A DNA stretch of 10,967 bases from PWND01 sp964614525 (GTDB taxonomy: Bacteria > Bacteroidota > Bacteroidia > Bacteroidales > UBA7960): contig CAZTPA010000077.1 of assembly GCA_964614525.1 (NCBI GenBank), positions 1-10,967 on the forward strand. The letters are read 5' to 3'. Below are positions 1 to 6,760 of this stretch, one piece after another. Position 1 is the first letter of the stretch, and every line of letters begins with the position of its first letter. The position numbers and the translations under genes are program-made. Below the pieces are notes generated by a model. That model saw nothing but the letters and a program-made list of their open reading frames with translations. It did not search any database and had not been told where the DNA came from.

Positions 1-7
1 TCACCAC

Positions 8-1147
8 TCACAAATCATTAAAACCTCTTCTGTATCTCTTAAGCGGGATGCCTTCGAATAACTGGAATGCCCTGTATAATGAGTTTTGAGATCCAAATCC
101 GGAGAGTTCTGCAATTTGCTCATTTGTAATCTGAGGGTTTTTTTGAATTAATTCTTTTGCATGCTGAACTCTGTAATAGTTTACATGATTGCAGAAATTC
201 CTGTTATATTCGCTGTTTATTAATTTGGAAACGTAAGTGCGATTGGTGCCAAGCATTTTGCTTAAATCCCATATCTTTAATTCGGGATTTGTGAATATCT
301 TATCTTTTTCAAATAAGCTTTCAAGAATTCTTTTAAATCCTTTAATTGAGTGATTTCCTTCGCTGTCAGAGATTTTAATTTTAACATTTTCATCCTCTTC
401 GGTGTGAACAGCATTTTGTTTATTTCCGATAAGTCCGATGAAAAACAGTAATGAGCTAAATACTGCCGAAGGTAGAACCAGGGAAGCAACATCTCCGGCA
501 AAGGCCTCTCTGCCGATAAATGCAGCAACAATGCTTGCGAGTGAAGTAAGTGCAAGTGAAATATTAAAAAATTGCACCCAGTATAAATCCCGGCTTTCTG
601 TGTTTGAATAATAGTCTTTTAGCTTTCGCTTGTTTTTAGTTATAAGTTTAAAATTCAAATATAAATAATAAAGAACCTGGATTATAAATACAATGCGATA
701 TGCGTAGTTTATGCGAAGAAGATATATTTGTGTGCCTTTGGCTTCTTCGATGCCATTTAAAACATTCTTAAGAAAATCAATGTGTTGATGACGGTCTATT
801 AATAAAACTCCAACTAAATGAAAAATAAAAATAAGTGTTGGTAAAATCAGAAAACGCGAATGCTTTCTAAAAGAGATTCTTTTATCGGTGGTAAGCAGGC
901 GTATATAAATATGAAATAATGGGTAAACAAGCAAAGAAGTCCAAATATATAAGGAGTCAAGATGGATGTAAGTATTTAAATGGTCGGAGAAATAAAAAAA
1001 ATGTGACAGATATAATACAAAAGCTACAGCCATAAAGAAGCTCAGGAATACCTTTGGCGCATGCTTTGATTTACTGTTAAAACATAAAGTAATAGCCCAA
1101 AATAATGTTACATATACAGGATTAAGTAATAATATTGTTTCAATCAT
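8..1147 (-). CDS. AraC-family regulator with multi-pass membrane N-terminus
   Basis: Probable membrane-embedded transcriptional regulator of 379 residues. The N-terminal ~245 residues hold about seven hydrophobic segments (roughly 6-25, 32-52, 65-85, 97-118, 150-170, 192-212, 220-242). A charged linker (HTEEDENVKIK) follows, then a C-terminal AraC-type double helix-turn-helix at about 275-375. Its first helix pair includes LSKMLGTNRTYVSKLIN and its second includes ITNEQIAELSGFGSQNSLYRAF, where the GF.S...F pattern is diagnostic of AraC. This 7TM-plus-AraC layout is common in Bacteroidetes and is thought to couple an envelope signal to DNA binding; the ligand is unknown. The ATG at 1147 puts the first membrane segment right at the N-terminus. 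Upstream is a gap, so any co-transcribed partner is not visible. The stop lies 8 bp from the window edge. Family assignment is firm, target genes unknown. Confidence 0.9.
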   Translation of the reverse strand: MIETILLLNPVYVTLFWAITLCFNSKSKHAPKVFLSFFMAVAFVLYLSHFFYFSDHLNTYIHLDSLYIWTSLLVYPLFHIYIRLLTTDKRISFRKHSRFLILPTLIFIFHLVGVLLIDRHQHIDFLKNVLNGIEEAKGTQIYLLRINYAYRIVFIIQVLYYLYLNFKLITKNKRKLKDYYSNTESRDLYWVQFFNISLALTSLASIVAAFIGREAFAGDVASLVLPSAVFSSLLFFIGLIGNKQNAVHTEEDENVKIKISDSEGNHSIKGFKRILESLFEKDKIFTNPELKIWDLSKMLGTNRTYVSKLINSEYNRNFCNHVNYYRVQHAKELIQKNPQITNEQIAELSGFGSQNSLYRAFQLFEGIPLKRYRRGFNDL

Positions 1148-1184
1148 TTTTTTATTTAGCTGATTTTTTTAAGAATTTAAATTT

Positions 1185-1209
1185 ATAAATATTATGAATT
1201 ACTACTGTC
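1185..1209 (+). repeat. Left arm of an imperfect inverted repeat flanking the assembly gap
   Basis: The left arm is ATAAATATT-ATG-AAT-T-ACTACTGTC. The reverse complement of 1484-1508 reads ATAAATATT-CAT-AAT-C-ACTACTGTC, so 21 of 25 positions match, including two 9-bp exact blocks at the ends. The arms face each other around the 100-N gap. This resembles terminal inverted repeats of a small mobile or MITE-like element, but no transposase is visible and no convincing target duplication can be called in this AT-rich flank. Confidence 0.5.
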
Positions 1210-1226
1210 CGGGTAAAATTAATTAT

Positions 1227-1253
1227 AGCCACAAAGGCACTAAAACACAAAGC
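1227..1253 (+). repeat. Intergenic 'ccacaaaggcac' type sequence
   Basis: A short stretch with internal repetition (CACAAAG / CACAAAG around CACTAAAA) lies left of the gap. From memory, very similar 'ccacaaaggcac...cacaaag' strings occur in intergenic DNA of many Bacteroidetes and other bacteria, so this argues that the region is spacer rather than coding. The recall is unverified. Confidence 0.35.
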
Positions 1254-1288
1254 ATAAATATCTGTTTGCCATGTTTTTAGCGAATCTT

Positions 1289-1388
1289 NNNNNNNNNNNN
1301 NNNNNNNNNNNNNNNNNNNNNNNNNNNNNNNNNNNNNNNNNNNNNNNNNNNNNNNNNNNNNNNNNNNNNNNNNNNNNNNNNNNNNNNN
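1289..1388. other. Assembly gap (100 N) of unknown true size
   Basis: Exactly 100 N, the usual scaffolding placeholder. Unlike the gap inside asnB, the sequences on its two sides do not overlap, so real sequence is missing here. The flanking inverted repeat suggests the missing piece may be repetitive or mobile. Confidence 0.95.
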
Positions 1389-1483
1389 GCAAAAAATAAA
1401 TGCCAATATTGCCTCCAAGACAGTCAAGTTTAATATAATGATTATCAACATTGACATTCATTCGTTTCAAAAATTTTTAAGCA

Positions 1484-1508
1484 GACAGTAGTGATTATGA
1501 ATATTTAT
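1484..1508 (-). repeat. Right arm of the imperfect inverted repeat flanking the gap
   Basis: The right arm reads GACAGTAGT-G-ATT-ATG-AATATTTAT on the + strand and pairs with 1185-1209 at 21 of 25 positions. It is the partner that makes the gap-containing interval a candidate small insertion element. Between the arm and the hairpins at 1719 I see only AT-rich DNA with no credible ORF. Confidence 0.5.
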
Positions 1509-1718
1509 TTAAACCACAGACACTTTTTTTTGTTCACGATATAATTGAATATAATACCTTGTCATCTAAAATGTAAAATTACTAATAGATTTTTACCTTT
1601 TGACAGTGTTTTTACTTATTGTGTTTTTTCTTAACGCATAGCCATATAGGAAATTTGTATCTAATTTGTCGCCCGGAAATATTTCTCTTTGTTCTTTTTA
1701 TTTCTCATGAAAGCTGCG

Positions 1719-1736
1719 AAAGCTTGATTTAGCTTT
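1719..1736 (+). terminator. Terminator-like hairpin with T-run
   Basis: AAAGCT (1719-1724), a 6-nt loop, then AGCTTT (1731-1736) running into further T residues. A stem followed by U on the + strand fits a weak intrinsic terminator. No + strand gene ends just upstream, so it could end an unannotated small RNA or be an attenuator-like element. A third AAAGCT lies at 1710-1715 and could pair with the right arm instead. Confidence 0.35.
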
Positions 1737-1752
1737 TTTCTGCAAAATCTTA

Positions 1753-1771
1753 TTTATCTGCGGGAGATAAA
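1753..1771. repeat. Perfect inverted repeat, 7-bp stem
   Basis: TTTATCT (1753-1759), loop GCGGG, AGATAAA (1765-1771). It is a perfect 7-bp stem with a 5-nt loop, 17 bp after the terminator-like hairpin. It could be an RNA hairpin or an operator dyad. Confidence 0.45.
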
Positions 1772-1781
1772 GAAAAGATGA

Positions 1782-1797
1782 GGCCGATGATGCGGCC
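1782..1797. repeat. GC-rich inverted repeat, 5-bp stem
   Basis: GGCCG (1782-1786), loop ATGATG, CGGCC (1793-1797). The GC-rich stem stands out in AT-rich DNA. It ends 17 bp before the candidate -7 element at 1814, so it overlaps where the -33 region would be and could act as an operator. That role is inferred from position only. Confidence 0.4.
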
Positions 1798-1813
1798 GGG
1801 TTAAATATTATTT

Positions 1814-1821
1814 TACTTTTG
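1814..1821 (+). promoter_or_regulatory. Candidate Bacteroidetes -7 element (TAnnTTTG) for the glycosyltransferase gene
   Basis: TACTTTTG fits TAnnTTTG exactly and would give a 5' leader of a little over 20 nt before the ATG at 1851. No clear TTTG -33 box is found at the usual distance, and the motif is not rare in AT-rich DNA. Confidence 0.35.
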
Positions 1822-1850
1822 TTGTCTGTAATAAAAAGCTCAATATTTAT

Positions 1851-3062
1851 ATGGCAAATGTGCTTTATATATCAAATGACGGATTAACAGATCCTTTGGG
1901 ACAATCTCAGATAATTCCCTATTTGCAAGGCTTGTCGTCTAAGCATAAGATATTTGTTTTGTCATGTGAAAAGGAGATACCATTAAATAAAAACAAAAAA
2001 ATTATTGAAGAAAGCTTGCTTCCTTTTGGTATTAACTGGCAGATCGTTAAATACAGGAATAAGCCTGCTGTATTGGGTTCGTGGTTGATGCAGCGTGAAT
2101 TAAAAGAGAAAGCGGATAAGTTGGTTGCAGTTAATAATATTAACTTAATACATTGTAGAAGTTATCCGGCTTCTATAATTGGAATGTCAGTTTCAGGGAA
2201 ATATAATATTCCATTTATTTTTGATATGCGTGGGTTTTGGGCTGACGAAAGAGTTGACAGACATCTCTGGAATAAAAAGAATCCTGTTTATTTTTTACTC
2301 TATTCTTATTTTAAGAAAATGGAGAAAAAGATGCTTGCAAGGTCTTATCATATTATTACACTTACAAAAAAAGCCAAGGAAATACTTATAAACAAATACA
2401 GTATAAGTCAAGAGAAAATTTCTGTAATTCCATGTGCTGCTGATTTGGATTATTTCTCATATCAAGATAAGAGTGTGCGAGAAGATCATAAAAGAAAACT
2501 TGGTTTGCAACATAATGATAAACTTTTGATGTATATGGGTTCTGTTGGGACTTGCTACTTACTTAAAGAAATGCTATGGTTTTATAAAACCGGTAAAAAG
2601 GATATTCCTACATTAAAAATGGCTGTATTTAGCCCGGTGCATAATCATTCTTATATCAGGCAGATGGCCGGTATAATGGGTGTTGAAGAGAGTGAGCTGA
2701 TTTGCAGGTACATTCCACGGAAAGAATTGGTTAAGTATTTATCAGCAGTTGATTATTCAGTAATGTTTTTTGAACCCTCCTTTAGTATTCAGGGGTCCTC
2801 ACCAACAAAACATGGCGAATTATTGAGTATGAATATTCCTGTTGTTGTTAATTCCGGTGTTGGGGATCTTGAAAATATTGTTAAGGAGAAGGAGACAGGC
2901 TATGTAATTAATGAGTTTTGCGAACAGGAATTTACTAAAGCATGGAAATATTTGTCAGAGACGCCTTTTAAAACTGTTGAATTTCAGGAGCTTGCAAATA
3001 AGTATTATTCGCTGGAAAAGGCAGTCGATGCATTTTGCCGGGTTTATGACTCAGCTCATTAA
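1851..3062 (+). CDS. GT4-like glycosyltransferase (group 1)
   Basis: Predicted cytoplasmic or membrane-associated GT-B fold glycosyltransferase of 403 residues, transferring an activated sugar to a growing glycan. The N-terminus MANVLYISNDGL with the G.SQ..PYL pattern is typical of the N-terminal Rossmann domain of bacterial group 1 enzymes. The C-terminal domain begins near residue 215 and carries a sugar-nucleotide-like site around 308-335: FEP, then SSPTKHGELLS with Glu323, then PVVVNSGVGD. This is the S-P-x-K-x-x-E variant rather than a strict E-x7-E. No signal peptide is present. The ATG at 1851 starts directly at the conserved N-terminus. It converges with the membrane-protein gene, whose stop lies 3 bp beyond its own. 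Next to asnB and a Wzy-like protein it most likely builds a surface polysaccharide. Donor and acceptor cannot be told. Confidence 0.9.
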   Translation: MANVLYISNDGLTDPLGQSQIIPYLQGLSSKHKIFVLSCEKEIPLNKNKKIIEESLLPFGINWQIVKYRNKPAVLGSWLMQRELKEKADKLVAVNNINLIHCRSYPASIIGMSVSGKYNIPFIFDMRGFWADERVDRHLWNKKNPVYFLLYSYFKKMEKKMLARSYHIITLTKKAKEILINKYSISQEKISVIPCAADLDYFSYQDKSVREDHKRKLGLQHNDKLLMYMGSVGTCYLLKEMLWFYKTGKKDIPTLKMAVFSPVHNHSYIRQMAGIMGVEESELICRYIPRKELVKYLSAVDYSVMFFEPSFSIQGSSPTKHGELLSMNIPVVVNSGVGDLENIVKEKETGYVINEFCEQEFTKAWKYLSETPFKTVEFQELANKYYSLEKAVDAFCRVYDSAH

Positions 3063-3065
3063 TGA

Positions 3066-4430
3066 TTATTTCAGTTCATCCTGTGATTCTCTACTTTTCA
3101 TAAAAACAATAACAAAAGAGGCGACAAAGAAAGGTATCATAGGAATTTTTAATCTAACCAATGCTCCAAAATTACCGGATGAAACTCCCACGGCAAATGC
3201 AAAAATAAAGGCAAAACTCAGTGAGAAAATCACCATGGGTTCTTTGAAAGCGATGCGCATAAATCTAACAGGCCCGTTTTTAAGAAAAACATATAGCACA
3301 AATATCAGCAATAATGCATTTTCAATGGCACTTAGCAGTACAAAAGTAGATTCAGCTTCCCATACAAAGGGGCGAAACAATCCTGCAACCACTGCAGCAG
3401 GCGTTTTAGCGAGAAAATTACTTAAAGTTCCGTCAAACTCACCCAGGCTGTAAAAATTTGTTCCGTATTGTTCAAATCTCAAGTGATCTTCGTAAGTGAT
3501 AATTGCTTTTTGAATTATGCCTTCCATACTTCCGTATATTCCCAGGTTTTCACTAAATAATGATAATGAAGAAATTCCTAAAACCAGAAATAAAACTAAT
3601 ATCAATGGTGAAATAAAGAATTTTATAAGCGGATTATCTATTTTACTGAGATAATGCCATCCTGCCCATATTGCAAGGCCGGGCATAAGTGCTACTACAA
3701 TGTATGGTTTGACGACAAGCAAAATATAGCCAAGCAGCAGTATTGCTATTATATTTGGTATAACGTACTTTTTCTTAACAATCAAAAAATATATTGCATA
3801 AATGAACCATGCCAGGGCAGCCAGAGTTACAGTGTCTTTTAGTATTCCCGAGCCCCAAAAAAGCACGGAAGGGAAAAAAAGTATTGGAATGGCAAGTTGC
3901 TTATAATATTTTGGATAGAAATTGCAGAACAGCAAATATAGTTTCCAATAGCCGATATAAAAGAACCATGCAAATAATATACTTGCAGTAAAGTAATTTT
4001 TGAATCCCAGTAGTGTGAAAATGCTCGTTATACGAACAATTGCAAAAGCACCGTAGTCATGAGTGTACCATGGTTTGCCAGTCTCAGCTGTAAACGCGCT
4101 TAAAGCTTCCGGGCTCAGGTCTCCAAATAACAATCTGAAATATGCTTTATAGTCGGAACGAAGAAGATTAACCATTGCTTCGGAACTGCGGTAATAACCT
4201 GTGGTGTCGCCTCCCGGATAATAGAAGTTATATACCAGTCCCAATGCTATTGCGCCCACAATACTTGCAAAAAGCCCGTACACATAATATTGGTATGCCG
4301 GATTTGTATAAATATGCTTTTTCTTGATATAATGGGAGATAATAAATATAATGAGAAGGTAAAAAGCAATAATAGCCAGATCTAATAGATCGGGTGTTAA
4401 TGATTTTGTCCAAATATCAGAAACTTGCAT
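3066..4430 (-). CDS. Polytopic membrane protein, possible Wzy/EpsG-like polysaccharide polymerase
   Basis: An integral membrane protein of 454 residues with about ten or more hydrophobic segments and a polar periplasmic-type loop near 68-130 carrying FYYPGGDTTGYY and HDYGAF. A second conserved-looking stretch is FFPSVLFWGSGILKDT (185-200), and a third is SGNFGALVRLKIPMIPFF (418-435) near the C-terminus. The P-S-x-x-F-W-x-S-G-I-x-K-D pattern resembles EpsG/Wzy-type polymerases and related glycan membrane proteins, but that is recalled similarity and the exact family is open; a lipid-linked-sugar transferase is an alternative. It starts 44 bp after the asnB stop on the same strand, so the two are probably co-transcribed. 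Its end nearly touches the convergent glycosyltransferase gene, leaving no room for a separate terminator. Presence of the gene is firm, function tentative. Confidence 0.85.
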   Translation of the reverse strand: MQVSDIWTKSLTPDLLDLAIIAFYLLIIFIISHYIKKKHIYTNPAYQYYVYGLFASIVGAIALGLVYNFYYPGGDTTGYYRSSEAMVNLLRSDYKAYFRLLFGDLSPEALSAFTAETGKPWYTHDYGAFAIVRITSIFTLLGFKNYFTASILFAWFFYIGYWKLYLLFCNFYPKYYKQLAIPILFFPSVLFWGSGILKDTVTLAALAWFIYAIYFLIVKKKYVIPNIIAILLLGYILLVVKPYIVVALMPGLAIWAGWHYLSKIDNPLIKFFISPLILVLFLVLGISSLSLFSENLGIYGSMEGIIQKAIITYEDHLRFEQYGTNFYSLGEFDGTLSNFLAKTPAAVVAGLFRPFVWEAESTFVLLSAIENALLLIFVLYVFLKNGPVRFMRIAFKEPMVIFSLSFAFIFAFAVGVSSGNFGALVRLKIPMIPFFVASFVIVFMKSRESQDELK

Positions 4431-4447
4431 ATTGGAAATTTTGATTT

Positions 4448-4455
4448 CAAAAGTA
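4448..4455 (-). promoter_or_regulatory. Possible internal -7 element before the membrane-protein gene
   Basis: On the minus strand this reads TACTTTTG, an exact TAnnTTTG match in the short asnB-membrane protein spacer. It would leave a very short leader (about 11-17 nt) and has no evident -33 box, so it may be chance; the gene can be read from the asnB promoter. Confidence 0.2.
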
Positions 4456-4474
4456 CAAAAAATCTAAACTTTTA

Positions 4475-6486
4475 TTATTTATCCATCCACATTTGCAATA
4501 CAATAATTTGCCAAAGGCGGTTATATAGGTATGATTGATCTTTTTGCCAAAAGAGATATTTTAGCTTTTTGACATATTCTGTGTTGAATATTCCGTGTTT
4601 TTTTATTATTTCATCATCCAGATATTTCATGCAGAAGTCTTTGAGTTCATTTTTCATCCAGCTTCCCAGTGGAATTGCGAATCCCCATTTTGGCCGGTCG
4701 AAGTATTCTTTGGGTATATATTCAGCTAGCAATTTTCGAAGTAGATATTTTGAAGTATTGTTTTTGATTTTTAGATTTTTATCAAGGTTCAAAGCAAACT
4801 CCACCATTCTGTAATCTAGCAGTGGCACCCTGGTTTCCAGGCTGAAGTGCATGGAAGCGCGGTCAACTTTTACAAGTAAGTCATCGGGAAGGTAATGCTT
4901 AAGATCAAATAATGCTTGTTGTTCTGAAACAGATAATCTTCTGTTTAGATTTTCGGGATTTTCATCAAGATAGAAGTCATGTTGGAATTCTTTGTTTAAT
5001 AGATTCTTTATCTCTTTTCGTGAAAAAAAGTATTGTTCCTGGGAAAATATATGACTTTTAAGAGTTTTTTTATTTTTGTACCTGAAAAGATTTGAAGCAC
5101 GCTTCATTCTTTGATTGCCTGTATTAAGCAATGCTGCGGCAGGATACCTGAGTATAGGCATTGCAGGATTAGCCAGCCTCTTTGCCCAAACATAAGAACC
5201 ATATCCCATAAACAATTCATCTCCACCATCGCCTGATAGTACCATGGTTACCTTGTCCCTTGCAAGTTTTGAAACTAAGAGGGTCGGCAGGGCAGAAGAA
5301 TCGGCAAAAGGTTCATCGTAGATGTCCATAAGTGAAGGAATCCATTCAAGAGCTTGTTTTTGTGTTACTTCAAATTCGTGATGATTGGTACCAAGATGTG
5401 TAGCAACTTTTTTTGCCCATATAGCTTCATTGTATTTGCTGTCACTAAATGCTATGCTGAAAGTGTTTATTGGCTCTTTGCTGTATTTCTGTGCTATTGC
5501 TGTTACAAGGCTCGAGTCGATTCCCCCGCTTAGAAATGTACCGAATGGCACATCGGATACCAGGCTTTGGCTAACAGAGCTTTCAATAATTGATTTGAGC
5601 TCTGATAGTGCTGAATCTTCGTTTTTAACAGCTTCTTTTTTAATCTTTTCGTCAGCTTTCCAGTATTGCCTAAGAGTTAATTTATTGTTTGAGTATTTGG
5701 CTGTAAAACCCGGGGGTAGCTTTTTAATTTGAGTGTAAATGCTTTCAGGTGAAGGAATGTAACCCAGATTTAAGAATTGATTGACAGCTTTATTGTTAAG
5801 TGTTAAATGTTTTTTTATTGCCGGAGTTTTTGCAAGTCCTTTTAATTCCGAAGAAAAAGCAAATGTTTCCTCTGTATTGTAGTAGTATAATGGTTTAATA
5901 CCAAGCCTGTCGCGNNNNNNNNNNNNNNNNNNNNNNNNNNNNNNNNNNNNNNNNNNNNNNNNNNNNNNNNNNNNNNNNNNNNNNNNNNNNNNNNNNNNNN
6001 NNNNNNNNNNNNNNCAAATGTTTCCTCTGTATTGTAGTAGTATAATGGTTTAATACCAAGCCTGTCGCGGAATAATAAGAGTTCCCTGATTTCTTTATCA
6101 TAAATAGCAATAGCAAACATCCCGTTTAACATATTCACAAAATCTTCTTTCCAAAGTGCAAAGGCCTGTAATACTATTTCTGTATCGGATGTACTTATTG
6201 GTTTAAATCCGGGGTCTTTTTTATTTATTTCTTTCAGGATTTCTTTGAAATTATAAACCTCACCATTATAAATCATTAAATAGCGCTTGCAGTGCGATTC
6301 CATTGGCTGGTTTGCTTTTTCACTGAGATCTATAATTTTTAATCTCTGGTGCGCAAGTCCGGCATAGCCATCATAAAAGATGTCATTATTGTCGGGGCCA
6401 CGGTGAGATTGGAATAGATTGAAATTCCTTAAATCTTCCTTGTTCAGCTCATTTTGTGAACATATAAATCCGCTAATTCCACACAT
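4475..6486 (-). CDS. asnB: Asparagine synthase (glutamine-hydrolysing) type amidotransferase, split by an artificial gap
   Basis: Class II glutamine amidotransferase fused to an ATP-pyrophosphatase synthetase domain. The N-terminus MCGISGF gives the catalytic Cys2 after Met removal. HQRL (46-49), NGE (74-76) and SDTE (100-103) form the glutaminase pocket. Collapsing the gap and the duplicated 55 bp (155 bp removed) keeps the frame and gives a single 618-residue protein, normal for the family. In that numbering the PP-loop SGGIDSS is 268-274 and LSGDGGDE is around 365-372; a conserved LETRVPLLD lies further on. The apparent start at 5551 is an internal GTG valine codon, not a start. AsnB makes asparagine from aspartate, glutamine and ATP. 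Homologues inside glycan clusters often amidate sugar carboxylates instead, which this neighbourhood favours. Which substrate applies here is inference. Confidence 0.93.
5860..6069. other. Scaffolding artefact: 100 N flanked by identical 55-bp ends
   Basis: Positions 5860-5914 and 6015-6069 are identical over 55 bp, and N fills 5915-6014. Contig ends that overlap by exactly one k-mer were joined with a default 100-N spacer instead of being merged. Removing one copy and the N restores the asnB frame across the join, since 155 bp removed matches the offset between the two observed frames. No sequence is actually missing. Confidence 0.95.
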
Positions 6487-6518
6487 TTAATCGGTTTTTC
6501 ATTTATCCAAGCAGAATT

Positions 6519-6526
6519 CAAAATTA
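6519..6526 (-). promoter_or_regulatory. Candidate -7 element of the asnB operon
   Basis: The minus strand reads TAATTTTG, an exact TAnnTTTG match 33 bp upstream of the asnB ATG, giving a plausible short leader. Upstream, TTTA sits 17 nt away as a poor -33 candidate. Position is good, box quality moderate. Confidence 0.35.
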
Positions 6527-6643
6527 CATTTTTTATTGGAAAGTAAAGTGTGAATAGTTTGAATTAATATTGAGTTTTGTGTTAGTTTTTATCTTTTGAC
6601 ATTTTTTTTTACAAACTGGCATATGTTGTTTTAAACAAATACT

Positions 6644-6651
6644 TAGTTTTG
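6644..6651 (+). promoter_or_regulatory. Candidate -7 element for the first beta-helix gene
   Basis: TAGTTTTG matches TAnnTTTG and would give a leader of about 100 nt. The nearest TTG (6626-6628) is only 15 nt upstream, short for a Bacteroidetes promoter, so support is weak. Confidence 0.25.
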
Positions 6652-6760
6652 GTTATTAGTGTTCTAATGTGCAAATGAGAATATTTGATTATAAGTGCTG
6701 GAAGATATAGACTAATAAATAAAACGATTTAAAAGTATTAATATTAAAAAAAAATTTGAA

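Larger units (their letters stand above)
1509..1850. other. Non-coding leader region upstream of the glycosyltransferase gene
   Basis: 342 bp without a credible reading frame. It holds a motif shared with the asnB/beta-helix spacer (1590-1615), three compact inverted repeats between 1719 and 1797, and a TAnnTTTG-type promoter element at 1814-1821. The close packing of hairpins could mark a small RNA, a structured leader, or a terminator plus an operator. Nothing in it matches an RNA family I can name. Confidence 0.5.
6487..6760. other. Divergent spacer between asnB and the first beta-helix gene
   Basis: 274 bp of AT-rich DNA between divergent start codons. It holds the asnB promoter candidate, a rightward TAGTTTTG (6644-6651), and a T-rich motif at 6586-6612 that resembles 1590-1615 in the other leader. 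No ORF or RNA gene is supported. Confidence 0.6.

Noticed and set aside
1152..1457. Minus-strand ORF spanning the 100-N gap, ending 4 bp before the AraC gene
   Set aside because: Its frame is only open because N is not read as stop, and its content is an intergenic-type 'ccacaaaggcac' sequence inside an inverted repeat. The spacing to the AraC gene looks operon-like, so it could change if the gap is closed.
1240..1470. Second minus-strand ORF across the same gap (MNVNVDNHYIKL...)
   Set aside because: It also runs through N and overlaps the first in another frame; no family recognised.
4475..5551. Separate shorter synthetase gene starting at 5551
   Set aside because: The codon at 5551 is GTG inside the conserved VPFGTFLSGG stretch, and the frame is open further upstream through the gap overlap to the real start at 6486.
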